Below the pieces are notes generated by a model. The model searched no databases and had not been told where the DNA came from. It saw only the letters and a list, made by a program, of their open reading frames with translations. From NCBI GenBank assembly GCA_029891345.1, contig CM056994.1, positions 140,824,457 to 140,888,456 of the forward strand: a stretch of 64,000 nucleotides of DNA, in the 5' to 3' direction. Below, piece after piece: positions 48,611 to 62,164 of this stretch. The position numbers were made by a program, and so were the translations under genes. Source of the DNA: Dryococelus australis (taxonomy: Eukaryota > Arthropoda > Insecta > Phasmatodea > Phasmatidae). Positions within the stretch are counted from its first letter, which is position 1. Each line of letters begins with the position of its first letter.

Positions 48611-49985
48611 TCTTTTTCTCAGTGTAGTCTGACCACTACATCACCGGGGCTCAATGTATCATTTGACATTTCATTCTCTGTTTTGTCGGAAATGGTTCGA
48701 CTTTGAATGTTTCACTAAAGTGGCTTTACTTTGATAATTGGAAGATGATCATTAATAATCAACCGATTAAATTACATAAAAATTTAGCGTTAGATATTCT
48801 TATAAATTTACTCTTAGAAATCATATTTTATTCATTCAAGTAAATGCTTTTAAAAAAGAAACTTAGTCTAGTGAGATTTAAGATCTTCTGTCAACGAAAC
48901 GTTTTTGTTGCGTAATATCGTATAGTTTCTGAAATATGTACATAAAAATTTATAAAATCTACATTTTTTAGGACTCTTACCTTCCTTCATGTTGACCGCA
49001 CGCCAATAGTTCTACACATATTTCCTACGTACTTTTGCGAAAGGAATCACTATACTTAAACAGTATATTCAGACTTATCCTATATTTTCAGCTATTTATA
49101 GTAGTTCCCAGTGAATTGCATTCGTTCAGTGCGTAAGGGCGTATATTTCGCACACGTGGATCTATGACAGGAAAAGTTCCTTTTTTGTATTATAAAATTA
49201 GTGAAAATTAATTACAACAGCATAACGGTAAAAAACATTGTAGCAACATGTAAGTCAAGATTTCTTCATTTTCACGATGCACTGGCACGACCCCACTACA
49301 GTAAGTGCAACTTTGTAGCGCCCCACGGAAAGTTATTTTTTCCTTAACGCGCGACGGTATTTACGATCAGAGGTGGCTGGGCGGAACGCAAAGCAAACTG
49401 TTACTCAAGAGTACCATTAATCTTTATGTTCATTACATCCAGCAGGAGATAAGAACCTTGGCCATTCTACTTGAGGCCTCTCCCGCGCTGTCACACCGAA
49501 CACCCGTGCATGACTCGATTCACAATTACTCACGTGAGCTCCACGCGGTAGGTAGCGCCGGTTCATCGAGACATGGTCCTTTCGCACAAGGCAATTTTGG
49601 CTGCAGGGCAGGTGAGGGCAACTACACAGGCTACGACAGCGAGATGATAAGAGACCGGCGATGATGGTAAAGGAGATGCGTTTTCCATTCGCCTTGCTTC
49701 CTTATATCACTTCGAGCTGGCAATTTTTACACCCTAAATTTGAACTGGTGTGAATTTCACTGTTTAAAAACATTTATCTTTTTCTTTCTGATAAAGATAG
49801 TACATCTATTTCCCCTTCCTCTACAGTTAATGTTCATCTTCTACATTTTTGCAGAATTTCTTCGTTTTTGTGTCAAAATTTCAGTAACGGAGGTATTATT
49901 GGAAATTTTTGATTATAAAAAATTTGTAATTTAATAATAATATAATGCTTCTTTATATAATTGTCACTGTTATTTCCTGCTTGCA
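48611..49985. other. Spacer with a GC-richer patch
   Basis: From about 49300 to 49680 the base composition is nearer 50% GC and an open frame of 119 codons is present. I recognise no family. The patch looks like an old mobile element rather than an exon. Confidence 0.4.
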
Positions 49986-49989
49986 AAAA

Positions 49990-50206
49990 GGCAGGAAGAC
50001 ACTGATGAGTGAGTGAGGACAGTTGGGCGGTTCTTAACAACGAAGTCTTGAGGCGCACATGAGCGCGAAGGAATTCTCCGGGAAAGCCCGTGGCATCGTC
50101 TGGCAGGATTCCCACATGCGAGAATCTGAGGGTGACCCCGCCGGGAGTCGAGCCCGGTTCGCCTTGGTGGGAGGCGAGTAGTCTAAACACTACACCACCG
50201 CAGATG
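49990..50206 (-). mobile_element. tRNA-derived SINE, copy C
   Basis: The reverse strand reads GCGGTGGTGTAGTGTTTAGA (A box), CTCGCCTCCCACCAAGGCGA and the B box GGCTCGACTCCC. The body has ATGTGGGAATCCTGCCAGAC and the tail CAAGACTTCGTTGTTAAGAA. The head here is the best preserved and close to a functional-looking polymerase III promoter. Confidence 0.85.
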
Positions 50207-50610
50207 CCCTAAATGTAAGGGCATATTACTTTTTCTTGTAAAAGTAAATTGAAAATCTGTTAGTACAACATATGAATACGCCTACCGAATATAAAGGAAA
50301 TAATTCAAAACGTTTATATGAAATAAGTGTTTTAGGCTAAATGCGAATGGTAAACTAATACTGCGTGTATATTAAATGCTGGTGCTTGTTTTCCATCCCT
50401 CTGGCTATTTAATTATAATATGTATGCGCTGTTAACGTTTATTGAGCACTTTGGAAATTAACATCTGAGAAATGTAATTCTCCCTGCATGCACATATCTT
50501 AGCGGTTATGCTGACTCGCATTGCTGAGTTAATTAAAAACCGACAGAGGGGGACTCTAGTTCCCTGACGTATAGTTGAATTAAAAGTGTCAGGAAAATAT
50601 TTGGGTATAT
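50207..50610. other. AT-rich spacer
   Basis: Nothing recognised. Confidence 0.45.
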
Positions 50611-50617
50611 GTTACTG

Positions 50618-50619
50618 GC

Positions 50620-50659
<40 letters not shown>

Positions 50660-50661
50660 GC

Positions 50662-50706
<45 letters not shown>
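50618..50706. repeat. Compound microsatellite (TG)n(TA)n
   Basis: GT repeat, TA repeat, short GTGTGT, then a longer TA repeat. Confidence 0.95.
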
Positions 50707-50709
<3 letters not shown>

Positions 50710-50710
<1 letters not shown>

Positions 50711-53700
50711 AATCAGTAGACGTGTAAAATATTTAGTTTTGTAATAACACCACAATTTAAATTGAGCGACTCATGCAAAAAGTTATCAGGCCTATGGTAC
50801 TGCTAATTGAACTTATGGTGGAAGATAGCACAATGTGAATACAAGTATATCTTTGAACAGGGCTTTCAAAACTGCTCAGTTTACTGTGAAGAGCCTATAG
50901 TATTTTGGTCTCCATAAAAATAATTTTACCGTTCTTTACCTCCATATCCTCGAAGTTAAGGCGTTGTTCCTCTTCTTAATCCAGCCAACGTTTGTATAGA
51001 TTAGGAAATAAGAGTTTTAAAATGTTTGCAAAATAATGTTTCTTTTTGGCAAAACAAGTACGAAATCGCAAGTTTTTTCCACATGCCTGTCTGCATATGT
51101 CTGTCACACTTCAAAATATATGATCTGTAAAATATACTAAATCCAAAGCTTACAAATATCAATTACTAGACCACCCGACATAAAAATTTTCTTTTTGGTC
51201 CGCGAATCACTATCTGATAGTAGCATTTTCACGTTTTAAATCACAAATATGAAAGAAAGTGGAAAGGAGAGGCCCAAATGTAAGTTTCTTGTGTTAGCGG
51301 TACAGTGGTGAGTATATTGATAATCGCCTTAATAACACTTTGTATGAGATTTTTTGTAGTGTGCTACAGATCACCTATCATAGAAAGTCTCGTGTACAGG
51401 ATAGTTTAAACTCTTTCAATGATAGCTTTATTGGCGACGTGGCACAATGAACTAAATTCAACCATCATGTTGCAAAAAAAAATTACATACATTTTTTTAT
51501 CTGAATCTAACGCATGTTTCACATGTCAGAAAAGTAATTTAAATTTTCTGGACTGACCTACTCATGCCTAGTAAGTTGAGAGATCTTAATAATACAAGTC
51601 ACACTCACAAACCTCGGCCATATTCGCTACATTCCTTTATTTCATTTTGTTTCGATAATAGCACACACGCACACGCACACACACACACATATACATATAT
51701 ATACATACATATAAATTTAATTTTTTTTGTATTCTCAAAAACCGTACGGTTTTAAACATGAAATTTGTAACATGAAAACCTTTCTCCAAATGTCATCACC
51801 AAGTTACAATGGTCAAGAACTAATTTTATAAAACAACCATTTTAACCCATTTATTTGTATGATGCAAGTCGTGCAGTTCGAGGCTTATCGAGTTTTAAGG
51901 AGTTTCTAAAATTATAATGCAGAGAAAATTTCAGAGAATGAAGAGTTACAAAGTGTGGTTAAGCAACTAGTGACTTCCGATACAGGCCTGTTTGATAGTT
52001 TTCTCATTCGGGATGAAATCTTACCTTTTATCATTTTACTGTATTAATTAAGTGTATTAAACATATCTGTTTCTATTTTGCAAAGGAAGTGCTAACAAAC
52101 TGTCGAATGCGGTTTTTCTGACTGTTTTGTCTTATTTATGGATGCATAATTTTGGGTGAGTCCTAATATATATTTTGTTTATTCAACCATTTATAATGGA
52201 CGTTTATGTAATGCTTTCATAACTAGTAATTTGGCTTCTTCTAAATAATCAATTATAATGAACACTCTGTGATAACGTCATGAAAATGAATTTTTTTCCG
52301 TTCTCCTACAGTTTAATCGTAAACAGCTGCACATATATTGATTTAGTTATAGGTATAGGATATTTCACTTAATTAAATTTATTGTTGAAGCCTCTCTTTT
52401 CATTTAAAAAATAAGAAAATGGTAACCATAAATGAATTAGGATAAGCTGCATATAAAACAATAAATATTAACGATGTCCATTCTTATTCTTTGGGAAACT
52501 ATGATTTGTACAACCACAAAGGATCTTTAAAAGTCATTGTTGAGTAACGTCTTCAAAAAATGTATTGAAAATGGAAAATATGGCGTGGCAGTCGAGTTAC
52601 CTAAGAACATAAGTACTCTTAATGGCGTGATGCTATCAGAATTTACTTGAAGACGCAGTTCCAGTCCTCAGTACAAGTGAGAATCCGAAAGAAATATCGA
52701 AGTAACACGGTCGTCCAAGAAAATTATACAGTACGACTAGCCGATCAAACGAAAAATTAAAATTATTGAAATTTTATACAATACTAAAACAGTTACGAGT
52801 TCGTTCCACTCGCCTAAGAAGTAAAGAACGTTACAGGAGAGTCTATGTCAAAACTGTTGCTGGGCGCGTACAATCATAAAATAATTTGTAGATTAAAATT
52901 GTATGAGAAAGCATGAGTAAGATATTGCCCTGAGTAATCATTGAAACAAATTTATTGAATCGATCATTTAATTTAATCAGATTGTCGTTGAAGATTCATA
53001 ATGCGTCCATTTATTCCAGCTATCCGAAGTTGAAGTGAAGAAGGTGTGATATCCACACAATATTGTGTGCTTAGAAAATTTCAATGAGGCCCTGTTGCAT
53101 AATTTATTCAATCATATTGTTCTAAGAGTATTATAGACCTTTAAGATCTGACTTGAATGTGATTTTACATTGCTTTCTAAGTCGGTGATAGAAAAGTTAT
53201 CCATATATACGTGTAAGTGTGGTAACGGAAATCATATGCAAATAAATAACACGTTTCTTTAACATCTTCCGTTCCATTTGTTTTGACAGTGAGGGATGAT
53301 GCGTGAAAAAATCCTCCATCGAACTCCAAATATTTTTTTTTCAACACGCAATGCTTAATTTTGTAATATAATCTAATTGGGTTACACAAGAAGAAAAAAA
53401 GCTTTCAAAGTGAAGTTAATATCTTGCTTGGTTTTACGAGAGAGGTTTTAGAAAGTTTAAGAAGGATTTGATGGCGAAATTCTTGGTGCTTTGACAGAAA
53501 CCAAACCAGTAAACTGCTAGTTCCCATGTGTATGCAGACAGTGTCAGATATTCTTCGTCGTGGATAGTTTCTTAACCCATAGAAGAACGCGCCCTTAAAT
53601 ATGGCATATGAACCTTGCATGTTTATATGAAATTTATGAAATTCATTCTGACAATATCGTTCATATTAAGTAGGTTTTCAAGAATTCTTTCATGGATTGT

Positions 53701-54510
53701 GTGTTCGTGGGAGCAATATCTCAACCTTTTTTTTCATACCATGCCGACTTAAAATCAAAGAAGCCACAAAAACTGTCCCGAAAAAAAAGCAGAAAATTTA
53801 TATTTTTACAAGATTTGAGGAAATAAAATCTCATTTATAATGACGACCTACAGAAATGATTCGGCTATACAACAGCCTGAAAAATCCTGCGAGGTATTTT
53901 CATGATCCACATATAGCATCAGAAACAATAATTGTTGACCATTAATTAATAGAAAATTTTCGCTATTATTATTTGGTGTGGGAAGTGCTTATGAATTTAA
54001 CGTCGATACATTTTCAATTAGGCTGTAAAATATAATTGCAACATTATAATTTCGCATGAACTGACACCTAGTGGACACAAAGTGTACGATCACAGCTCAC
54101 TTATCACGAAACGTTTTCTGTTACAAACGGGCCAATTATCTGAAGAGTTCCAGAAAGCGAGAAACTAAGATGTTGAGAATTGCAGCGAGTTCTTCTCTCA
54201 GAAATCACGTAGAAGACTTTACCGCAGCCTTTAATTAACATAAGATGCGGTAATTTCAAATATACGCAAATTACGGACAAAAAATATTCGATAAATTGTT
54301 GAAGAGATTGGAAACGACTTAAAAGAAAGAACATTTTTATCTCTGACGACATTGCAGTTGACGTTGAAGTTGATTAAGACAATGAATATGATGATTCTTA
54401 CGACAGCAGCGTAGAATCACAGGCTGATTCGGATTTTTTTATTTCATATGTAGATATATTTTCTTTTTAAAAATTGCTACGTTCATTGCGTATTATAAAA
54501 AAAAAATTAA
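50710..54510. other. AT-rich spacer
   Basis: Holds a CA/TA microsatellite at about 51661-51715. I could not read any family-like protein on either strand. Acidic residues encoded near 54350-54430 (a run of Asp and Ser) are suggestive but too short to name. Confidence 0.4.

Positions 54511-54513
<3 letters not shown>

Positions 54514-54582
<69 letters not shown>
54514..54582. repeat. (TA)n microsatellite
   Basis: About 34 TA units after an A-rich run. Confidence 0.95.
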
Positions 54583-54585
<3 letters not shown>

Positions 54586-54589
54586 CAGT

Positions 54590-56900
54590 TTTTCAAAACA
54601 CTAATTTTAAACTTTCTTTGTTACACATAGGCTACTGTTTATATTGTAATATTAAATAATAGAAAACGCATTCCATTAAATGATTGAGTAAGGAAGAACT
54701 AATAAGTGTATATAAATTAAATTGGCAATTGTAATGAAATTTTACTTGTCTATGACGTTTTAACTCCGGCTAGATAACGAGAGACCTGAAAATTAATTAT
54801 TTTTCATTATTGTTGAAGGTTAACAATTATTCAAAAATTTTTTAATGCAACTATGAAAAAAATATAAATAAATATAACTAATATTTTACTAAAGGCCAGG
54901 CCATGCTTGGATATATAGGGAATTAAATGCTGAATTTGAATGAATACCTCAGTGTCAACTTTGTGGTAGTATTTTTAACTACAGATTTTTTGTTATACAT
55001 TCTTAATTTTAAAAGCTCTTTTTCAATATTTATAAAACCCACCCCTCTCTTTTCTACTTACGGATAAACTGATATTTTTATCGTACTACTTATTTATACG
55101 ATGGATATAATAATCAAATACGATAGATATTTTTGCGAGTACGAGAATACAGAAGTATTTTGGCATCATGAAGAGCGAACACTGCGCGTCGTATCACGAT
55201 CATGTGCTGTCTATCGCACGTAGGATGAGCGCTTGAGACGGATCACTAATAACAATTTCAAGTGACAGTAGAATTCCCACACATAATACGGAGGGCTACT
55301 TTTATGAATTAGTAGTATCTAGTAGCGTGTAGTCGATGAATGTAACCAAAACTGGAGAAAAAATTTTTAACTAGAAGCGCTCTCCACACAAACGACATGT
55401 ATGATACGAGCGACGGAAATTCACTTTCGTGGATGAAAGTTTAAAGATTACCGGGAAGTCCAGCTAATAACAAAGGATACGCGCTGCTGTGTGTTTGTAG
55501 TTTTCTCAATTAGTGAGTTCAGTTAATACTGCCCCTTCGTTTAACTTTGCCGTTAACAGTTGTTACGTTTATGGAAATGTGTGGTTGGACCCTGGACTAA
55601 CCCAGAAGGCCTTAACCACACGAGTTTTTCCATAGTTTCTTAACCGTGTAAGTAAAATATAAATGTTTGTACATTAACTGCAGCTGATGTCACACAATCA
55701 TACACATCCAAAATTTACTTAAAAGTTTTACATTATTTTGCCGTGCATTGGCACTCCGATTTTTTTGGATTAGTCATGTGGCTTTTAACGGTATGTGGAA
55801 ATGTTAATTATTGTGATTATTCTCTTTATAAGTCTAGCTTAACTACTACGGAATGGCATGTATTGCATTTTCCGTTCCAACATACTTCACAATAATGAAA
55901 TTTTTTATTGTAACTCTTCATGTATCTTCCTCAATAGAAATAGTATACTAACATCTGATAAGCAATCATAAGCATAATACTGCTTTATTTAAAAAAATCT
56001 GCTAGATCTTCTCCTGAAATCCTCATTATGATGCTTATATTTCCTTAACTTTAAATTTGTAATAATAGTATAACGATAAAATTTTTTATTTAGTAGATTA
56101 TGAAAAACAACCGTTTTGTTGTTGAAATGGAATCAACACCAAAATTAACTGGTTTTATTTTTAGAGTGCTAGATTTTACTGCTTTATCAAATAATGTGCC
56201 TAATAACACCCCTCCGAATAGTTTTATTTGAGAAAGAGTAATATCTTGTTAGATATATCAAACACAATTTGGTTTACTTTCGTGTTTTTGTATATTTCTA
56301 ATCATTTTAAATATTCGAATTAGTCAACTAAAATAAGCCTCTGGCGAATTGTCGAGGTTTGCCAAAATTTTTAAACTTGTACTTTATTATGTGTTAATAT
56401 TTTACATCAATCGAAACTTTAACTACGTTAGGGATAAGTAGGGTTATAAAGTAGAGGAGTATCAATGTTTATTTGAAATATATTACTAATGAAAATATAT
56501 ATTAAACCCGATATGATTTATAAAAACTTCAAAACATTTACGAAGTTAAAGAAAATTAGCTTTTCAATTTAATTACGACAGCTGTTTCACAAAATAATCA
56601 AACGTTGTTTAAGTACTACAATATGTATCCCATTTAATTTGCATTATCGAAGACTAGGTGTTTACAGACCCAGGAACATCGAGTCTTCGCTTCCTATTAA
56701 AAGCGGCACGACGGAAACAGACGCGAAGTTAAACGTCCTCTGTATTGTTTGTGTATAGCGCTATTACAGAACTGTTTACCAGCAGGTGGAAAAAATTGTT
56801 GTTGAAGGACGATGTAATAAATACCAGTTCAGTATTAGCAATCTGCCAGCCGTTTGCCTGGTAACAAACATACATCTGAAAATTCGTTCAAATTAGCTAC
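54590..56900. other. AT-rich spacer
   Basis: No gene, repeat or element end recognised in about 2.3 kb. Confidence 0.45.
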
Positions 56901-56904
56901 GAGT

Positions 56905-57165
56905 GGAGGGGAAGTAAAGAGATTTGAGCGGCTCTTGACAGCGAGGGCTTGAGAGCTGACGAGGTCGAAGTGAGGTGAGCATGGATCAGCGCAGGAATGC
57001 GAGAGCGGGGAAATGGAAAATCTCCGCGAATAAACCGCCGACCATCGACATCGTCAGGCACAATTCCAATATGTGAAAATCCGGGAGCGACCCCGCTGAG
57101 AATTGTACCTAGTTCACATAGAAGGGAGGCGAGTAGTCTAACCATTACTCTTCAACGGCCCCTAA
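56905..57165 (-). mobile_element. tRNA-derived SINE, copy D
   Basis: The reverse strand keeps GGTTAGACTACTCGCCTCCC, a decayed B box (AGGTACAATTCTC), GACGATGTCGATGGTCGGCG, and the tail CAAGCCCTCGCTGTCAAGAG, CCGCTCAAATCTCTTTAC. It is more diverged in the B box than copies B and C, so older or damaged. Confidence 0.75.
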
Positions 57166-57169
57166 ATGG

Positions 57170-58235
57170 CCTACGAAACTACGCCCTCGCAAAAGTGTGA
57201 AAAGAAGGTATTGGCTATTTTTCCAGGAATGGTTAAAAACTTTGCTTAAAACAAATTAATAATATATTATTAAATTATTTTGTAATTTATGACAATGGGC
57301 TCGATAATAGACAAGTATTAACGAATATTATTATTATGCCTACATTCCTCAACATGAGTGCAATTAATTATTAAATAATTTCTTTAAATGGTGTGCTTAT
57401 ACGTAGGACCTGTCGTCTCATTGAAAGCTATGTCATTAGAAATACAACCAGAAACATATGCAACAGTAGTGAGGCAATTTCTAAACCACACGTGCCTTAA
57501 CCGGATCTCAAAAACACAAAACCTCGCACCATAAGCTAGTACGCAATCAACTGCATTACGGAGGTCTAATGTTTCGAATGATAATATTGACATAACTTAA
57601 ATATTTACAGTGCCGTCATTTTGAAAATAAATGACTGTGCCTTTTGAAACATTAAATTTGAAATGGCCTACCAAAGCGCTAAATGGGAGAAGATTTTGGT
57701 GAAAACCAGTTAATCGGTCCTTGAAAACGGCATCAAACATTCATATTTTTTATGTGACGACCTGCATAAGTGGAAGACAAAAAATTAACTTTATCATAAC
57801 ACTAGATTCTTTTATACTGCCTATATACAAAGTTAAGCAAAACCTACTATGTTGTTTCCTTGATTTAGTAGAGTAAGCTAAAAATATTTTACTGCAACCA
57901 TTCTGAAGCATAGGGCCCATCAAACTTTATAAATATGTATATATATATAATATATAATGGTCTACCACAGTACAACTTCTTTGCCAAATTTGATAAGAAA
58001 GGGTTGATTTTTTCCAGAGACACGCCTGTAACCTAATTTATATTTTGGGGCTTACTTACAAAATGACAGAGAAATAAGTCCCTGTATCAACAAATCTGAT
58101 TTTTGTATTATATACGGCCATTTAACAAAGTTAGTTTGAAATTTGCTCCGTTAATGAAATATACTGAGTTAAAATCTATATACAATCTTCAGTTTGAAAA
58201 TAAGTGCCTGATCTACTTAAGGCAAGGCAGATAAA
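57170..58235. other. AT-rich spacer
   Basis: Nothing recognised apart from a short TA run near 57943. Confidence 0.45.
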
Positions 58236-58239
58236 TAAC

Positions 58240-59100
58240 GTATGTTCAGTGGCAAGGGCTGGCGGTTGAGGATCTGAGTATAGAGTAGAGCCAGGCGCTA
58301 TGTTGGATTCCGGACTTCTTGCTCTGTTATTCTGGTCATGTTACCTCCATATTGGATTTCACCATGTTGGTACCCAGTACATCGCCATATTTGTAGCCAG
58401 CATGCCGACATCTGTGTACCCTTCACGCCACCATCCTTGACTGCCATTTTGGTAACCAGTATGTCGGTTTTTCATGCTCTTGCATTCCATGGTTTTACTC
58501 CGAGTGCTCCACCTTATCTTCTCTCTTGCATTCTTTCTTTTTCACTCCTTCTCTTTAGTTTCTATTTATATTTTGGCTCTCAAGACATCAATGTTAAGAT
58601 TATCCACATCTCTTCACTTATTTATCTCTCCTTCTATCCTTCTCTCTTTCTCTCCCATTCGTTTGTCATTTGTTTACATCGGCTGTTACTGGAGGCCATC
58701 ATTTTGGTTTTTAATTTGTCATATTTTAATGGAAGCTGCCATTTTTGGTTACATTCACATGGAGGCCACTATGTTTGTTTTCGTTTATCATTTGTCTCTC
58801 ACTTTCGTTCGATGCCATGTTAATATTTTAATTTGTCATTTGTTCGATGAGTGGCCTTTGCTCCACTACCATCTTCATTTACATCGGCTGCTGCAATGTG
58901 GTGTGCGCCAGTCGCTCGATTAGTCGATCCCGCACCTGTCGCATGCGCTCCACTACCATATTGGTTCTGGAGTTGGCCGCTAGGGGCACCTTTTATTTAG
59001 AACTTAAAATGCCAGCTGGTATCACGTGAAATCGAACTACCAAATCTTGGGTTGCCAGACTAACGCCTTAGACCACTCGGCTATCGCGACATGTGATGCG
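58240..59100 (-). mobile_element. tRNA-Leu-like head with a long pyrimidine-rich body
   Basis: On the reverse strand from about 59095, TCGCGATAGCCGAGTGGTCT, AAGGCGTTAGTCTGGCAACC and GGTAGTTCGATTTCACG resemble a tRNA-Leu with A and B boxes. The acceptor stem does not pair at its 3' side, so it is not a functional tRNA. GTGCCCCTAGCGGCCAACTC follows, then a body with repeated GCCATTTTGG words. On the forward strand, 58565-58640 matches the tail of the other SINE family (AAGACATCAATGTTAAGATT, ATCCACATCTCTTCACTT). The long frames here (58338-58923) come from the pyrimidine bias and are not genes. Confidence 0.55.
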
Positions 59101-59910
59101 ACAAGATTTTATAAGTAGTATATATCTTTGAGAGGAATAAATATTATTTTTGTCGCGGTTTTTCTCATTACATTTTTACTTCTATATCATTTATATGTCT
59201 TTTATTTACAGATAACAATTTTTAAGTATATTTTGTAAGTATTAATATTATCTCATATAATTTTTTTTATGTTATAATTTTTTAATGGCTTTTTAAGGTA
59301 TTTAATTACAATAAAGATTACATTTATATACTTTTGAAGTACTTTACTTTTAAGTATATTTTTAAGTTTTTATATATAAAGTTAATATTATTTTTTTATT
59401 TAACTTTTATATATTATACTTAATTTTTTTTAATCAGTATATTTTTTTTTCAATATTTTACTTTATTCAATTTGTTATTACAGATTTACGAATATTAAGT
59501 CGACTGGCTTTGTATCCATGCACGTATGAACGCACGTATCGGGAGTTCCGCCAGGCAGGTGTACCAACTGTGACAGGCCAAGTGTGCAGTACGTAGGCAA
59601 GCACCACGCAGGGGTACGGGGTCGAGTTCAAATGATCTCCGAGCCAGTGTACACAAAATTAAGCGATCACTCACGCTGATGTGCGCCTTGACAGTTGTTC
59701 GCCTCTGAAGCGATGCAATTATATATAATTAGAATTATTTAGATTTATTTTATTAATCATAAAAAATAATCTGGAAAATAATCTTTCGAAAAATTCAGTA
59801 AAATGACTTTTAAATGAATTTGTAATGTAAAAATAGGTTTAAATTAAAATTACTTAAATTTCCTATTTTTCCCATGGCTGCTTATAACATAAAAAAAATA
59901 GAATTTCTCA
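59101..59910. other. AT-rich spacer with a GC-richer island
   Basis: 59500-59710 is GC-richer and unassigned; the rest is T-rich low-complexity sequence. Confidence 0.4.
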
Positions 59911-59911
59911 T

Positions 59912-59990
59912 GTAGTTGCAGGGGTTTAAACCCGGACATTTGGGTTACAAGTTGGGGATACTAGCCACTGGTCCACCGATATCATGCCAA
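59912..59990 (-). mobile_element. tRNA-like SINE head
   Basis: The reverse strand has GGTGGACCAGTGGCTAGTAT as A-box region and TCCGGGTTTAAACCCCTGCA as B-box region at tRNA spacing. Without a recognisable body it could equally be a tRNA pseudogene. Confidence 0.5.
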
Positions 59991-61250
59991 AATTAATTCT
60001 AAAACCTGTATATAAGATCCAAACATAAATGCTACATAACCTGGTAAAATTTCATTAACCTATTAAACATTTTGTTATACATATTCTCAATAAGTGTATA
60101 TATGGCTAATGAATATTTATATATAGAAATTGTTTTTTTTTTAAATTTATTTAAAGGCAAGCAATATTCTGTATTATACCATCCCCTTATTTTTCAGTCA
60201 GGGTCTAAATATAAATTACATTACATTAATGTGCATATGACCTCATTGAAAGATTTCTCTATTCTTTCTAAATAAATATATATAGCAAAGCAAGTCAGGT
60301 TCATTAGCATATGAATACTTACAGACATTTAGGTAACAAATATCATTTGTTAATTCTTAGGAGGCGGACTCGCGAAATTTTATTTTCCAAGTAACATTTA
60401 TAGTTCCAGGAATGTGTGTTTAAGATCTATATAACTAGAGTGATAAGCTTAAAATAATATTTTTCTTTTTTTAAAGAGATATCTTTATGACAGACTGCTT
60501 ATGATACAATATTAAAATAATAGAATAAAAAACTGGATATATTATTTGATTTTAAAGTTCATTTAATTTTTTTGTACTGAAGTTTTATGTAGAGCACAGA
60601 AAAAAGTTCTCCCTTCATTTCAGGTCTTCTCTTCTCAAGTCTAAATATTATACAATATTAAATATTCACTGCCTTGAAAGATTTTGTGGACATAACTATC
60701 CTACTCGGTTTTTATTCAATGTATATTTTTGTGATTAAACCAAGCACCATCATACTCTTTATATATCAAGCAGGGTACAATACAGCGAGAAATTAAAGAC
60801 TCTTCTTATTTATATTACATTTATACTTCCATACTTCAGACTACAAACATAAGAACAGAAATCTTAAATTTTTCCACACCATTAATTCATGTAGTGTCTT
60901 TACACCAGCATGCTCATTTTTCATGTAGTGAATATAACCTGCTTGTACACAGCCCAAGACTGTCTATGCTAGAAAGCATCAAACCAGAACCCTTCGCCAT
61001 ATAATTTTTCGCGACAAAGTTTCACGACTTCCACTATTAAACTAAGCTTCTTTAATGGAACCCGACAGCTTATATATACTCGCAAGCAGGCACCATACCA
61101 GCCACTGTAACTCTTGTGTGCCATCTTCTCTATTAACCAACACAAGATTTACATAGGCCAACGTTAAGTTTTTCATTTAAGTTGAATATTTCTAAGTGAG
61201 TGTGTGTGTGTATATATATATATAAATATACATATATATATGTGTGTGTT
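59991..61250. other. AT-rich spacer
   Basis: No recognised gene; a TG/TA microsatellite lies at 61199-61251. Confidence 0.45.
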
Positions 61251-61578
61251 TAGAATTATTTAATACTAGCGGAAGTGATTCGGCAAACTTCTGTTACTGT
61301 CCCGCCTTGCAAAATGTTACTTGAGGTAAGGTTACGTCTCGCATAAGGTACTGCAATAATTGAAAATATGCGTTTGTTTTCGTTATCCATAATTGTCTCT
61401 CGTATTGTTTTCCCCCGCGGATTGTTTGTAAAAGAAATGTTACTGCTAGCACATGCTCCTGCCCGGCAGGACTTGGTAAGTCTTGTAAACATGTAGCCAC
61501 AGTTGTTTATTATATAAACAAAGAAAACATTGCTTCGAAAACAGACATGGCACAAACCTGGGGTAAACCAAATTCCAC

Positions 61579-62163
61579 ATGGCTGCAAAAGAAGAGTATT
61601 CTAAGGGCACGAGAAGTAGTGACTGGTTTCCAAACAAAGAACTACGTGTTCCGGTGACAGCATCTCCTTTATCTGTAGATGTGGTAATTGATATACAATA
61701 TTCCCTACTCCAGATGTTGATTGCAGAAAGCAGAAGTCAATTAGAACGAGACTGTAGAAAGGTTATTAATTATTTGATACAATCAATTGAAAAGTCAGTG
61801 CTTTGGGATGAGTGTAATAATGTAATTACAGAATTCTTACAAAATCAGTTTGACTGTTTGGTGGTGACGTCAGTTTTCAGACCATTCGGTGAATGTGAAC
61901 AGTCCTTTTACGAAAACAACGTTTGTGGTAGTGATGAGAAGGCACTTGAAATTTAGGGACATACAAGCAAGCAGAATGTCCGGAATGGTTTAGTGAAAGG
62001 CGTATCCGCATTTCGGCAAGCAGCAAAGGCTCATCGAAGTAAAGTTAGAAGACAAGATTTTCATACATTGGCGAGTGCCTTAATATATTGTAATGATCAA
62101 TGCCTAACAGGTGTTGCTGCAAGAAACGTGAAATACAGAAGGACATGGAATCTGAACCCCTAG
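61579..62163 (+). other. Unrecognised coding-like frame with one internal stop
   Basis: The frame opens MAAKEEYSKGTRSSDWFPNK and runs 125 residues to a TAG at 61954-61956 after DEKALEI. It then stays open for another 68 residues (GHTSKQNVRNGLVKGVSAFR, QAAKAHRSKVRRQDFHTLAS, ALIYCNDQCLTGVAARNVKY, RRTWNLNP) to a TAG at 62161-62163. A central part (QYSLLQMLIAESRSQLERDC, RKVINYLIQSIEKS) looks helical, and the C-terminal part is basic. It has no low complexity and is the longest nearly open frame in the window. I recognise no domain. It may be a lightly damaged transposon or retrocopied gene. Confidence 0.4.
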
Positions 62164-62164
62164 A

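Noticed and set aside
48026..48632. Overlapping open frames on both strands in the minisatellite
   Set aside because: They follow from a 21-bp unit without stops in several phases; repetitive peptides such as GIWLDQQ show no gene-like features.
49305..49664. 119-codon frame in a GC-richer patch
   Set aside because: Higher GC lowers stop frequency; no motif or homology could be recognised.
58338..58923. Two frames of 149 and 161 codons rich in Ser, Leu and Phe
   Set aside because: The region is pyrimidine-rich and belongs to the body next to a tRNA-like SINE head; composition explains the open frames.
59020..59095. Functional tRNA-Leu gene
   Set aside because: The acceptor stem does not pair at its 3' side and the T arm is irregular, so it is better read as a SINE head.
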